Shown: piece by piece, positions 28,369-37,336 of the stretch | How positions within the stretch are numbered: position 1 is the stretch's first letter | Layout: each line of letters opens with the position of its first letter | NCBI RefSeq assembly: GCF_900055185.1 | Contig: NZ_FIZX01000011.1 | Location: forward strand, 1-47,214 | Source of the DNA: Grimontia celer | GTDB lineage: Bacteria; Pseudomonadota; Gammaproteobacteria; Enterobacterales; Vibrionaceae | Reading direction: 5' to 3' | DNA: 47,214 nt | Notes under the pieces: model-generated | Database searches by the model: none | The model's input: only the letters and a program-made list of their open reading frames with translations | What the model was told of the DNA's origin: nothing | Program-made: the position numbers and the translations under genes

Positions 28369-29600
28369 TCTTCGCCCTCCGCATGCTCAACTTCCGCCAC
28401 AATTTTGGTGAACTGGGTTTGAATCCGTTCTTTACGCGCAAGCTCGTCCTCTCCCTCAAAAACCTCGAGAGCCAGTCGCTTTTGGAAAACATCATTCGGT
28501 GTCAGCTCAGAAAGGGTTTCTTTTGCTTCTTGCGTCAGCGCCTGAGCTTTTGGCCCACGGGTGCGCTGAAGCTGTAACACCTCTACATTGAGCCCTTCAG
28601 TCATCAGTTGAATACGTTGTTGTAAATCAGACAGATAGTCCTGCACTGAAACCTCAATGTGCAGCCAGACAGTTTTTGGATCATCATGTTCCAAATACTC
28701 TGAAAGCTGTACTTCTATCTCTTCGAGTGACCCTTTAAGGACACCCATAGGCTGAAAGCTCGGAACGCTGATCGGCTCGATACGCACGCGCAGGTCCCCG
28801 TCGAATTCCACCAGCACCACCTGCTTGTTGAATTTGAGTTCATCAAAGCTTAAAGGGATCGGAGAGCCGCTGTATCGGATATGCTCTGACTTAGCGACAA
28901 TCTGCGGGCGGTGGATGTGCCCAAGGGCAATGTAGTCGGCAGGCGGAAAGCCATCTGCCGCAAAGCCATCGAGCGTACCAATGTAAATATCACGCACGGA
29001 TTTAGATGGGCTCACGCCAAGTGCGGTTAAATGGCCCGTCGCGATAATTGGTACTTGCCAGCCGTTATCATCGCGCAGCTTCACTGCAGCGAGATACAAG
29101 TCGTGGTAGTGGGATTTAATGGCATCACCCAGCGCTTGGCGCTTTTCAGTACCGGATTCGCCGGCTTGACTGGTCAGTACATCGCGCGGGCGCACAAAAG
29201 GCACCGCACACACAATCGCCCCGATGTCGCCATCGTGGTTTTTCAGGGTAATGAGTTGGTCTTGCAGATCGTCGCTGGTGTTTGCCACCACATGGGTATG
29301 CAGGCAAGCCAGCAGGGATTTGGATTCTCTGAGCGTGGAAACCGAGTCATGGTTACCGCCCAGCACCACCAAAGAACAGTTGCGCTGACTGATGGAAACC
29401 ACAAACTGGTTATACATTTCACGGGCGTAACTTGGCGGCGAACCTGTGTCGAAAACATCTCCAGCCACGATGACGGCATCAATCTGATTTTTATCTATTT
29501 CCTGTAAAAGCCAATCCAGAAAAGCCTGGTGTTCTTGCTTGCGGCTTTTGGTGAAAAAGTTTTGCCCTAAATGCCAGTCTGACGTGTGGAGTATTTTCAT
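28365..29600 (-). CDS. sbcD: Exonuclease subunit SbcD
   Basis: SbcD (411 residues) is the Mre11-like nuclease of the SbcCD complex. The metallophosphoesterase motifs appear in order: HTSDWHLG, AGDVFDTG, LGGNHDS, TGHLT and LGHIHRPQ. ATG 29600 (MKILHTSDWHLG) is the standard start; an upstream extension of 32 residues has no similarity to the family. No clear Shine-Dalgarno is seen. It is divergent from rdgC, another recombination gene. Confidence 0.96.
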   Translation of the reverse strand: MKILHTSDWHLGQNFFTKSRKQEHQAFLDWLLQEIDKNQIDAVIVAGDVFDTGSPPSYAREMYNQFVVSISQRNCSLVVLGGNHDSVSTLRESKSLLACLHTHVVANTSDDLQDQLITLKNHDGDIGAIVCAVPFVRPRDVLTSQAGESGTEKRQALGDAIKSHYHDLYLAAVKLRDDNGWQVPIIATGHLTALGVSPSKSVRDIYIGTLDGFAADGFPPADYIALGHIHRPQIVAKSEHIRYSGSPIPLSFDELKFNKQVVLVEFDGDLRVRIEPISVPSFQPMGVLKGSLEEIEVQLSEYLEHDDPKTVWLHIEVSVQDYLSDLQQRIQLMTEGLNVEVLQLQRTRGPKAQALTQEAKETLSELTPNDVFQKRLALEVFEGEDELARKERIQTQFTKIVAEVEHAEGEE

Positions 29601-29719
29601 TGAAAGGTGTGCGCCTGTTCTTGTGCTCAGTGCCTGATTGTACCGTATTTGAAGCGACATTCTCTGCCTGATGCAATACCATGTGGCCTTTGTCATTACC
29701 GGATGGATAAAGCCTCGCC

Positions 29720-30634
29720 ATGATTTGGTTCAAGAATATTTTCACCTACCGCCTGACCCGAGACATCGACCTCGACCCGGAGCATATCGAAAAACAACTG
29801 TCTGAATTCCGCTTCACGCCTTGTGGCAGTCAGGACATGCAAAAGTTCGGCTGGACCACCGCGCTGGGTAAACACGGCGACATGATGACGCACGTCAGTG
29901 ATGGCAACATTCTTATCTGTGCCCGAAAAGAAGAGAAAATGCTGCCAGCCTCAGTGATCAAAGATTCACTGACCGCCAAAGTGGACGCGATGGAAAAAGA
30001 ACAAGGCCGTCCGCTGAAGAAGAAAGAAAAAGACAGCATCAAAGATGACATCGTGATGGATTTGCTGCCACGTGCGTTCAGCCGTATGAGCCAAACCTAC
30101 GCGCTGATTATGCCAAAAGCGGGTCTGGTGCTGGTTGATGCAGGTAGTTCTAAGAAAGCAGAAGACATTCTCGCGCTGCTGCGCAAATCTCTCGGCAGCT
30201 TGCCAGTGGTACCTGTTGAAACCAACAAGCCGGTTGAGCTGGCAATGACTGAGTGGGTTCGCTCTGGCAACGCACCAAAAGGCTTCGAAATCGGTGAAGA
30301 AGCCGAGCTGAAAGCCATTCTGGAACAAGGTGGCGTAATCCGTTGTAAGCAGCAGGATCTATCGAGCGATGAAATTCTGGCTCACATCGAAGCAGAAAAG
30401 TTAGTGACTAAGCTGGCGATGAACTGGCAAGACCGCATTGAGCTGATGCTGTGTGATGACATGTCCATCAAACGCATCAAGTTCTCGGAAGAACTTCGCG
30501 ACCAGAACGCAGACATCGACCGCGAAGATATAGCGCAGCGTTTGGATGCGGACCTGTCACTAATGTGTGGTGAGCTGGGTGCTTTCCTGCCAAATCTTTA
30601 TGAAGAACTTGGCGGTGTCGACAAAGGCGAGTAA
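29720..30634 (+). CDS. rdgC: Recombination-associated protein RdgC
   Basis: RdgC (304 residues, E. coli 303) is a ring-forming DNA-binding protein that limits RecA loading. The whole length matches the family, including the start [13 protein letters not shown], the [11 protein letters not shown] segment and the C-terminal [11 protein letters not shown]. It is a single gene divergent from sbcD with a 119-base spacer and is followed by a strong hairpin terminator. Confidence 0.96.
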   Translation: MIWFKNIFTYRLTRDIDLDPEHIEKQLSEFRFTPCGSQDMQKFGWTTALGKHGDMMTHVSDGNILICARKEEKMLPASVIKDSLTAKVDAMEKEQGRPLKKKEKDSIKDDIVMDLLPRAFSRMSQTYALIMPKAGLVLVDAGSSKKAEDILALLRKSLGSLPVVPVETNKPVELAMTEWVRSGNAPKGFEIGEEAELKAILEQGGVIRCKQQDLSSDEILAHIEAEKLVTKLAMNWQDRIELMLCDDMSIKRIKFSEELRDQNADIDREDIAQRLDADLSLMCGELGAFLPNLYEELGGVDKGE

Positions 30635-30659
30635 TCGTCTCTTGTTTATCCAGAAACTG

Positions 30660-30687
30660 AAACGGGGCGCAAAGCCCCGTTTTTTTA
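30660..30687. terminator. Terminator after rdgC, shared with the M23 endopeptidase gene
   Basis: AACGGGGC, short loop and GCCCCGTT are followed by T7 on the plus strand. It ends rdgC. On the minus strand it also lies just after the endopeptidase stop, but with a weaker T-run. Confidence 0.85.
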
Positions 30688-30703
30688 TTCCTTTGACTCT
30701 TGC

Positions 30704-31981
30704 TTACTTGAACTGTGCTTTCAGCATCTTCTTGTCGTAAGCGGCAACAGATTTCTTAAAGTCGGTCATTTCTGCACGCGCGACAGACGTTGCCATTGGG
30801 ATCTTCGCCGTCATCGGGTTCACCGCGCGGCCACGGATCAACAACTCGTAGTGAATGTGCGGGCCAGTAACCCGGCCACTTCGACCAGACAGCGCAATGC
30901 GTTGACCGCGGGTCACGCGCTGGCCCTTGCGCACCAGAATCTTACTGTTGTGCAAGTAGCGGGTTTTGTACTGATTGCCGTGGTCAACAACCACATATTT
31001 CCCCGCGTAAGGGTGGTTACGCACCATCACCACTACACCATCGCCAGTTGAAAGCACTGGCGTACCCGTTCTTACCGCGAAATCAGTCCCATTATGCGGC
31101 GAAACTCGGCCCGTCACCGGGTGTTTGCGGCGTGGGTTGAAGTGCGAACTGATACGCTCTTTACGATTAGTCGGATAACGCTGGAAGGCACGTTGCAGAC
31201 TCTGACCGTCTTTGTCGTAGTAGTTGCCATCAGTATGTAGGTAGGCAGTAATAGGTCGGCCGCGACGCTCAATGCGGATCGCTTTAATTTCACGCGATCC
31301 ACTCGCCTGCCCATCAACAAATTGTTCTGCACGAACCACTTCAAACTTATCCCCGGCACGAAGGTCGCGGGAGAAGTTCATCTTGTCCTTAAGCAGATTT
31401 GTAATGACTTCGACATCGTTATAGCTCAGGCCTGCACGACGTGCAGAAACCGAGAAGCTGCCTTCAATATCACCGACCGTGACAGTTTCGACCCAAGTCC
31501 CGGGAATCGAAACTTCATTGAATTCAAAGCTACCATCATCAAGCTGCACATATTGCGCCTTGGAAGCGATGTTGAATTCCAGTTCGAGTTTTTGCAAATG
31601 CTTCCCTGCTGGATCCACCCAGAATCGCAGGATGTCATCAGGTCGCAGGGTATCGATGCGAAGATGGTTAAGATCGGCTTCCATCAGCTTCAACAAATCG
31701 CTGTAAGGAATGCCAAGCTTCATGAAAATTTCGCTCAGGCTATCACCAGTTTGAATGGTGTATTCATAAGCTGGGAGGTCAACGGCGCTATCCGCCTTCA
31801 CTGCTTCTTCTTTCTGGATAAAAGAAGGCACGACAGATTCTGGCAGATTGAGAGGGACAATTCGGATCGGCTCTTTTTGTAGCGTATTGATTGATACTGC
31901 TACCGTCACGAGCGACAAGCCCATCAGGCCAAGCATCGATTTAGACAGCAGGCTAAATCTCTTGGTTTTCTTTTCGTACAT
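30704..31981 (-). CDS. M23 family murein DD-endopeptidase (ShyA/MepM type)
   Basis: This 425-residue envelope protein has an N-terminal membrane anchor (about 14-33). A LysM/OapA-like region follows (about 72-120, YTIQTGDSLSEIF), then a second beta domain. The C-terminal M23 zinc peptidase has HNGTDF (HxxxD) and HIHYE. Such enzymes cut peptide cross-links in peptidoglycan to allow wall growth. The domain order matches ShyA/ShyC of Vibrio cholerae and MepM of E. coli; which ortholog it is was not resolved. ATG 31981 was chosen over an upstream TTG. No Zur box was recognised. Confidence 0.88.
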   Translation of the reverse strand: MYEKKTKRFSLLSKSMLGLMGLSLVTVAVSINTLQKEPIRIVPLNLPESVVPSFIQKEEAVKADSAVDLPAYEYTIQTGDSLSEIFMKLGIPYSDLLKLMEADLNHLRIDTLRPDDILRFWVDPAGKHLQKLELEFNIASKAQYVQLDDGSFEFNEVSIPGTWVETVTVGDIEGSFSVSARRAGLSYNDVEVITNLLKDKMNFSRDLRAGDKFEVVRAEQFVDGQASGSREIKAIRIERRGRPITAYLHTDGNYYDKDGQSLQRAFQRYPTNRKERISSHFNPRRKHPVTGRVSPHNGTDFAVRTGTPVLSTGDGVVVMVRNHPYAGKYVVVDHGNQYKTRYLHNSKILVRKGQRVTRGQRIALSGRSGRVTGPHIHYELLIRGRAVNPMTAKIPMATSVARAEMTDFKKSVAAYDKKMLKAQFK

Positions 31982-32241
31982 CAGTCCACTTCTCAATGTT
32001 GCAAGGTTCACCACGGTAACGCCGAGAATACCCTTACAACGTACATATCTTTTCAAACTACTGTCAAATCATTCACTAAAAAGGAATAAAGACATTAACC
32101 TTCCAAAAGACAATGTTTTCTGCAATTGGTTTCCCGATCCGAACTGGCTATGTTAACAAGATCACAGTAAAATCGCCCGCTCCTCCGCACCAATTTTTGA
32201 TGCGGCCTGACTTATACTCAGAATTAGTAGAAGCAAAGACT

Positions 32242-33639
32242 ATGTTTGTACCAGAACTTTTGTCCCCAGCCGGTAGCCTGAAAAACATGCGCTACGCCTT
32301 TGCCTATGGCGCTGACGCGGTATATGCCGGCCAACCTCGTTACAGCCTGCGTGTGCGTAACAATGAGTTCAACCACGAGAACCTGCAAATCGGTATCGAT
32401 GAAGCGCATGCGCTTGGCAAAAAGTTCTATGTGGTATGTAACATCCAGCCGCACAACTCTAAGCTGAAAACCTTTATCCGCGACTTGAAGCCAGTGGTTG
32501 ATATGGGCCCAGATGCGCTGATCATGTCTGATCCAGGCCTAATCATGATGGTACGTGAAGCATTCCCTGAGATGGCAATTCACCTCTCTGTGCAGGCGAA
32601 CGCGGTGAACTGGGCAACGGTTAAGTTCTGGCAAACCCAAGGCGTTGAGCGTGTGATTCTTTCGCGCGAACTTTCGCTGGAAGAAATCGAAGAAATCCGC
32701 AAAGAAGTGCCTGAAATGGAGCTGGAAATCTTCGTTCACGGTGCACTTTGCATGGCTTACTCTGGCCGTTGTCTGTTGTCTGGCTACATCAACAAACGTG
32801 ACCCTAACCAAGGCACCTGTACCAATGCATGCCGCTGGGAATACAAAACAGAGAAAGCGACGGAAGACGAAACAGGCCAAATCGTTGAGATCCAGCCTGC
32901 AGCATCAGTTCAAATCCAAGAAGCTGAAGAGCGTCCAGACAACACCATTGGTCTCGGCAAGCCTACTGATGAAGTGGTTCTCTTGAGCGAAGCACATCGC
33001 CCAGACGAAAAAATGGCGGCGTTTGAAGACGAGCACGGCACTTACATCATGAACTCGAAAGATCTGCGTGCAATTCAGCATGTAGACCGTCTGACTAAGA
33101 TGGGTGTTCACTCGCTGAAAATCGAAGGCCGTACCAAGTCTTTCTACTACTGTGCACGTACCGCACAGGTTTATCGTAAAGCCATTGATGATGCCGTTGC
33201 AGGCAAACCGTTCGATGAAACCCTGATGACCACGCTGGAAAGCTTGGCTCACCGTGGTTACACCGAAGGCTTCCTGCGCCGTCACACTCACAGCGAATAC
33301 CAAAACTACGACTACGGCTATTCAGTGTCTGACAGCCAGCAGTTTGTGGGCGAATTCACCGGTAAGCGCCGCGAAGGCATGGCGGAAGTGGAAGTGAAGA
33401 ACAAGTTCATCACTGGCGATTCGCTGGAGCTGATGACGCCGAAAGGCAATGTAGTCTTTAAACTGGACGCGATGGAAAACCGCAAAGGTGAAACGATTGA
33501 CGATGCGAAAGGTAATGGTCACTTCGTTTACATTCCAGTGCCGGAAGACATGGATCTGGAATTTGCGCTGCTAATGCGTAACCTGACCGACGGTGCGAAC
33601 ACCCGTAACCCAAATGCTCCACAAGCGGCGAGTGCGTAA
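32242..33639 (+). CDS. trhP: tRNA uridine-34 hydroxylation protein TrhP (U32 peptidase family)
   Basis: TrhP (formerly YegQ; 465 residues here) is needed for 5-hydroxyuridine at tRNA position 34. It shows the U32 family pattern: LLSPAGSLKNMRYAFAYGAD at the start and HGALCMAYSGRCLLS. Cysteines 170, 177, 193 and 197 could bind an iron-sulfur cluster. A C-terminal domain (about 370-455) follows. ATG 32242 (MFVPELLSPAG) is the family start; an upstream ATG would add 14 residues. It is followed 3 bases later by a small ferredoxin gene, likely a functional partner. Confidence 0.92.
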   Translation: MFVPELLSPAGSLKNMRYAFAYGADAVYAGQPRYSLRVRNNEFNHENLQIGIDEAHALGKKFYVVCNIQPHNSKLKTFIRDLKPVVDMGPDALIMSDPGLIMMVREAFPEMAIHLSVQANAVNWATVKFWQTQGVERVILSRELSLEEIEEIRKEVPEMELEIFVHGALCMAYSGRCLLSGYINKRDPNQGTCTNACRWEYKTEKATEDETGQIVEIQPAASVQIQEAEERPDNTIGLGKPTDEVVLLSEAHRPDEKMAAFEDEHGTYIMNSKDLRAIQHVDRLTKMGVHSLKIEGRTKSFYYCARTAQVYRKAIDDAVAGKPFDETLMTTLESLAHRGYTEGFLRRHTHSEYQNYDYGYSVSDSQQFVGEFTGKRREGMAEVEVKNKFITGDSLELMTPKGNVVFKLDAMENRKGETIDDAKGNGHFVYIPVPEDMDLEFALLMRNLTDGANTRNPNAPQAASA

Positions 33640-33642
33640 TCG

Positions 33643-33897
33643 ATGGCACTGCTGATCACCGAGAAGTGCATTAACTGCGACATGTGTGATCCTGAATGTC
33701 CGAATGAAGCGATTACATTCGGCGCAGAGATCTACGAAATTGATCCGGACAAATGCACGGAATGCGTGGGTCACTATGAAAAGCCAACCTGTCAGTCGGT
33801 GTGCCCTATCACCAACTGCATCATCATTGATCCTGAGCATCAGGAAACCAATGATGAGTTACTGGAAAAGTTCGTCAAACTCCAGGGTTTGGTTTAA
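33643..33897 (+). CDS. YfhL-type ferredoxin with two 4Fe-4S clusters
   Basis: This 84-residue protein resembles YfhL. The first cluster motif CxxCxxCxxxC uses Cys9, 12, 15 and 19. The second has Cys38, 41, 50 and 54 with an enlarged loop, and Cys59 is extra. It is a cytoplasmic electron carrier. It starts 3 bases after the trhP stop, so the two are co-transcribed. It probably supplies electrons for the tRNA hydroxylation pathway; this is inferred from position. Confidence 0.9.
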   Translation: MALLITEKCINCDMCDPECPNEAITFGAEIYEIDPDKCTECVGHYEKPTCQSVCPITNCIIIDPEHQETNDELLEKFVKLQGLV

Positions 33898-33916
33898 GCG
33901 TTATTGGTTTAATGAA

Positions 33917-33942
33917 GAAAAGCGCCTGTCGGCGCTTTTCTT
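33917..33942. terminator. Bidirectional terminator between the ferredoxin gene and mepA
   Basis: GAAAAGCGCC, loop TGTC and GGCGCTTTTC form a perfect stem with A- and T-rich arms. It can stop transcription from both sides. Confidence 0.85.
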
Positions 33943-33978
33943 GTATCTTGGCATTCTTTTTCGTCTGAATAAGAAGGC

Positions 33979-34827
33979 TTACTGGGTCAATACCACCTCG
34001 CACTGCCCCGGTTTTATCTTCACCCGCTTTTTCTTTGTGGTGGTCGCTACTGTTTTTGTATCGTCGACAGGTTTCGGGCGCCAACTAATAAGCTCAGCAC
34101 CACACCCATCACCCGCTGGCGGTGCATTTTGGGAAATACAGTTTAAGCTTCCTTCAGGACATTGAAGCCTGACATGCATGTGATAGTGATGCCCCCACCA
34201 AGGTCGAACTTTACGTAGCCAGTTTCTGTCTTCCCATGCCATTTCACACAAGGTCTCTTTAATCACAGGGTGGACAAAAATACGCGCCACTTCTGGCTCA
34301 GAAGCCGCCACCTGAAACAAAATGGCATGTTCTTTCAGCCAGTTGTCTCGCTTCAGTGCATAGTTCTGTAAATCCACCATGCTGACGGCTGTCGGACTTT
34401 CCAAAGAATCTTTGGTTAATGATTCAGGCGCAAAACTCAGCCATATATCGGCGTCTAATCCCGTCTGGTGGCTGGAATGCCCTTTGGTGAAATTACCACC
34501 ACGCGGCATTGAAATATCAGCAATCATCAAATCGTCCAAGCCAAAACCTTTGGTTTTCTTGGCCAGCTTGGTGAGATAGGCAATCATGTTCGGGTGGCCG
34601 TAATAACGGTTCCTTGAAGGGCGAATAACCTGATACCCCTCACCTTTCAGTGGCAAGGCTTCACCGCCACTCAAACATCCATTGGCATAACTACCAATCG
34701 ACTGCTCAAGGCCGAGATACGGCTCTTGTACCTTCTCCCAAGGATTTGCACCTGCTGGTGACATGGCCATCCAGAATCCGAGAAGAAACATACAGATAAA
34801 AAGGATCATCAAAAGGTCTTTTTTCAT
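33979..34827 (-). CDS. mepA: Penicillin-insensitive murein endopeptidase MepA
   Basis: MepA (282 residues) is a periplasmic zinc endopeptidase that cuts D-Ala-mDAP and mDAP-mDAP cross-links. The signal peptide covers residues 1-27 (cut near AGA-NPW). The M74 motifs are KGHSSHQTGLDADIW (about 115-129) and WGHHYHMHVRLQC. Several cysteines suggest disulfides. The C-terminus carries a Lys-rich extension TTKKKRVKIK. The Shine-Dalgarno is weak. It is a single gene, convergent with the trhP pair. Confidence 0.95.
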   Translation of the reverse strand: MKKDLLMILFICMFLLGFWMAMSPAGANPWEKVQEPYLGLEQSIGSYANGCLSGGEALPLKGEGYQVIRPSRNRYYGHPNMIAYLTKLAKKTKGFGLDDLMIADISMPRGGNFTKGHSSHQTGLDADIWLSFAPESLTKDSLESPTAVSMVDLQNYALKRDNWLKEHAILFQVAASEPEVARIFVHPVIKETLCEMAWEDRNWLRKVRPWWGHHYHMHVRLQCPEGSLNCISQNAPPAGDGCGAELISWRPKPVDDTKTVATTTKKKRVKIKPGQCEVVLTQ

Positions 34828-34954
34828 GGTGTCATCGCCACTGAAGTTATCTATTGAAGCTTAGCAGTCAGGACTTAGGACAATCAGGGAAGGTTACGGG
34901 AAGAGAATAATTCTGCCGGGAAGATCAAAAACACACAGTAATCTAGAAGAGAAA

Positions 34955-34977
34955 AAAGGGGAGCCACGCTCCCCTTG
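34955..34977 (-). terminator. Terminator after the TonB-dependent receptor gene
   Basis: On the minus strand AAGGGGAGC, loop GTG and GCTCCCCTT are followed by a T-run (TTTTTTC). It lies 8 bases after the receptor stop codon. Confidence 0.85.
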
Positions 34978-34984
34978 TATAGGC

Positions 34985-36916
34985 TTAGAAGCCCCAGTTC
35001 AGACCTAGACGGATATTACGACCCGCCTCTAAAGGACCGTTGTAGTCTTCACCCAAGCTCGCCTGATCGCGGTAAGCTTTATCAAAGACGTTCTTCACAG
35101 ACGCTGTCAGCGTCAGATCTTCACCAGAAATTGGCATCCACTGTGCGTAGAGGTCATGCACGCCGTATCCTGGTTTTTCATCTGTGCCATCTGGAACATC
35201 AGTCAGACGATCTACAAAACGACCTGTCCAGCCAAACTCAAGATCTTCGTTAGCATAGTAGCTTAGTGAGGTCACCAGCGTGTCACCGATTGAAGTACCA
35301 ATATTCATACTGCCATCGTTCAGCGGCTCGCCATTCAGCTTAGGTTGTGCTCGGCTAAAGCCAATTGTCGCAGTCAGGCTATCCAGCTGATAGGCTGCAG
35401 TGATGTTGAAGCCTTTGTTGTCCAGTGTGCCGCTGTTCTCGTAAACGCTACTGTCGCGATCTATCACATCTTCAATTTTGCTATCAAAGACCTGCGCAGA
35501 CACATAACCATTATCGAAGCTCCAGTTCACGGAAAACTCGGTATTTTTCGCGGTTTCGCCTTTACGATCCTGAGAGCTGTAAACGTAGTCCAGCAGCCAA
35601 AGTTCGCCCACTTGAGGACCACGGAACGCTTCTGCGTAACCCAGCACTACATTCAGATCTTTGGTGATGTAGTAAGTCACTGCGGCATTCGGGCTGAAAC
35701 CGTTGTCTGAAATATCCGTGCCTTCAGAGCGGGTGTCACCATCACGCAGATCTTCGTCCAGTGAGTAACGGTCGTAGCGAGCACCCGCACTCAGAACCAG
35801 TGACTCTGTTGCGTTGTAATCACCCTGAACATAGACACCAAACTGATCGCCCTTATCTTCAAACGTTTGGCTACTGCCGCTGAACGTCGATGTGTCCTGA
35901 CGGAAATCCGTACCGTAAATCACTGTCAGCTTTTCAAACGAAGAGGTATTACGGATGTCACCACCAATGGTTTCCGTGTTACCCACATAAGTGCCCCAAC
36001 GAGGGTCGTTCAGTCGCTCGAGCTCAAGGTCGGTGTAGTAGAAAGTGGTATCGAGGTTCAGCCAGTTGCTGTTTGGCGCCAGAACATAATTCAGTGTCGC
36101 AGTGTCACGATAGGTTTTTTGCTCAAGCGGGTAGTTTCGCGAGAAGTCACCCATATGAGGGCGAGCATAACGTGTGGCTTTATCTTCTTTGCGCTCATAG
36201 CTGACGATAAGTGTTTGGTCTTCAGTCAACTCACCAACGACTTTAGCGAATCCAGAGCCATTTCGGAACCCAGTGTGCTCAGCCGTGTCACCGTTACCGT
36301 CTTTATAGTCATCTTGGTCGTTATAACCCAGAGAAGCTAAAACGCTAACACTGTCCGTTATTGCACCATAACCACTGGCTGTGGTTTTAAAACCATCAGT
36401 ATTGTCGTTGAAAACGGTCTTCACACGCCCACCGAAGTTTTCACCTGCGGCTAAAAGTGCACGTGGGTCTTTGGTCTTCATTCGAATAGCACCACCCAAC
36501 GCACCGGCACCATCAGTCGCGCGGCCAGCGCCTGCAGAAACCTCAACCTGTTCAAGCAGTTCTGGCTCGACAAACAGGCTACCTTGGTGGTGGAACAGAG
36601 AGCCAGATTGAACAGCACCGTCGATGGTGACATTCAGCATGGTGTCTTCAAGACCTCGGACATAGACTTTCTGTGCGTAATCGGTGCTACCACCCACAGA
36701 CACTTCTGCGCTTGAACGGAAGATATCATTCAGGTCGTTTGCCTGAATAGCGTCCAACTGATCAGAATCGACAACAACTTCCGGTGCCGCCTGGGTGTTT
36801 CCGGTGACGACGATAGTTTCGTGGTCATCAGTATTGGCAATGGCAGATTGAGAAAACAGAGCAGCGATAACAGCGGCACTGAGTGGAGAGATTTTAAAAG
36901 AGCTTCCTTGAAACAT
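34985..36916 (-). CDS. TonB-dependent outer membrane siderophore receptor
   Basis: This 643-residue receptor imports an iron complex across the outer membrane with TonB energy. The signal peptide ends near AIAN (about 28). The TonB box ETIVVTG follows. A plug domain (about 35-155) contains VYVRGLEDTMLNVTIDG and GAGALGGAIRMKTKD, a pattern I associate with FetA/FrpB-like catecholate receptors. The 22-stranded barrel ends with Phe (LGLNWGF). The ATG has AGGA upstream and a Fur box lies just before. Being next to the asb genes it is the best candidate for uptake of their product; this is inferred. Confidence 0.88.
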   Translation of the reverse strand: MFQGSSFKISPLSAAVIAALFSQSAIANTDDHETIVVTGNTQAAPEVVVDSDQLDAIQANDLNDIFRSSAEVSVGGSTDYAQKVYVRGLEDTMLNVTIDGAVQSGSLFHHQGSLFVEPELLEQVEVSAGAGRATDGAGALGGAIRMKTKDPRALLAAGENFGGRVKTVFNDNTDGFKTTASGYGAITDSVSVLASLGYNDQDDYKDGNGDTAEHTGFRNGSGFAKVVGELTEDQTLIVSYERKEDKATRYARPHMGDFSRNYPLEQKTYRDTATLNYVLAPNSNWLNLDTTFYYTDLELERLNDPRWGTYVGNTETIGGDIRNTSSFEKLTVIYGTDFRQDTSTFSGSSQTFEDKGDQFGVYVQGDYNATESLVLSAGARYDRYSLDEDLRDGDTRSEGTDISDNGFSPNAAVTYYITKDLNVVLGYAEAFRGPQVGELWLLDYVYSSQDRKGETAKNTEFSVNWSFDNGYVSAQVFDSKIEDVIDRDSSVYENSGTLDNKGFNITAAYQLDSLTATIGFSRAQPKLNGEPLNDGSMNIGTSIGDTLVTSLSYYANEDLEFGWTGRFVDRLTDVPDGTDEKPGYGVHDLYAQWMPISGEDLTLTASVKNVFDKAYRDQASLGEDYNGPLEAGRNIRLGLNWGF

Positions 36917-36938
36917 TACAACGTCCTGCAACTACAAT

Positions 36939-36957
36939 GATAATGATTCGCATTATT
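36939..36957. promoter_or_regulatory. Fur box before the TonB-dependent receptor gene
   Basis: GATAATGATTCGCATTATT matches the Fur consensus GATAATGATAATCATTATC at most positions and is extended by TATTCATT. It lies 23 bases upstream of the receptor start, over the promoter, and should repress transcription when iron is plentiful. Confidence 0.85.
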
Positions 36958-37042
36958 ATTCATTGATACGTTGTGCTGTAAACGCCTTTTACAACTGTTA
37001 CAAAGTAAGCCTAATGAAACTAATTTATTGATAAATAACATA

Positions 37043-37300
37043 CCCAAACAGCCTGAAGATGCTCGCATTCAGAGGTCATCAATGCGTTCAATTCGAGGCA
37101 AATTTCGCGAGGAATAGTGGTTCTATTGCTGTGGAATTTAACGAAGAAGTGGGCGCATTGATGGCCTCCCTTCGGGCGAGTTGACTGGCGCCGTGCTCTT
37201 TGTTGTCCCTTTTTGATGGAGGTGACTACACCTGCAAAGGGACGCCGCGATCACACCACCAGTCAATCTCGCTGAATCCTGCATCTTCAGGTTATTTGGG
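37043..37300. mobile_element. MITE-like inverted-repeat element
   Basis: This 258-bp non-coding element has ends CCCAAACAGCCTGAAGATGC and, inverted, CCCAAATAACCTGAAGATGC (18 of 20 match). TA flanks both ends, as expected for a TA target site. Inside are strong hairpins: AGGTCATCAATGCG near 37072 pairs with CGCATTGATGGCCT near 37153, and GTCCCTTT pairs with AAAGGGAC around 37204-37242. No coding sequence is seen. It fills most of the gap between the receptor promoter and the regulator gene. I recall similar repeats in other Vibrionaceae, not checked. Confidence 0.65.
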
Positions 37301-37312
37301 TATAAATATATA

Positions 37313-37336
37313 AAAATAGCGCCATCTGGCGCTATT
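37313..37336 (-). terminator. Terminator after the OmpR-type regulator gene
   Basis: On the minus strand AATAGCGCC, loop AGAT and GGCGCTATT run into TTTTTA. The hairpin begins at the stop codon of the regulator. Confidence 0.8.

Noticed and set aside
32113-32241. Upstream in-frame ATGs for trhP
   Set aside because: The family start is MFVPELLSPAG at 32242; the extra residues look like untranslated leader.
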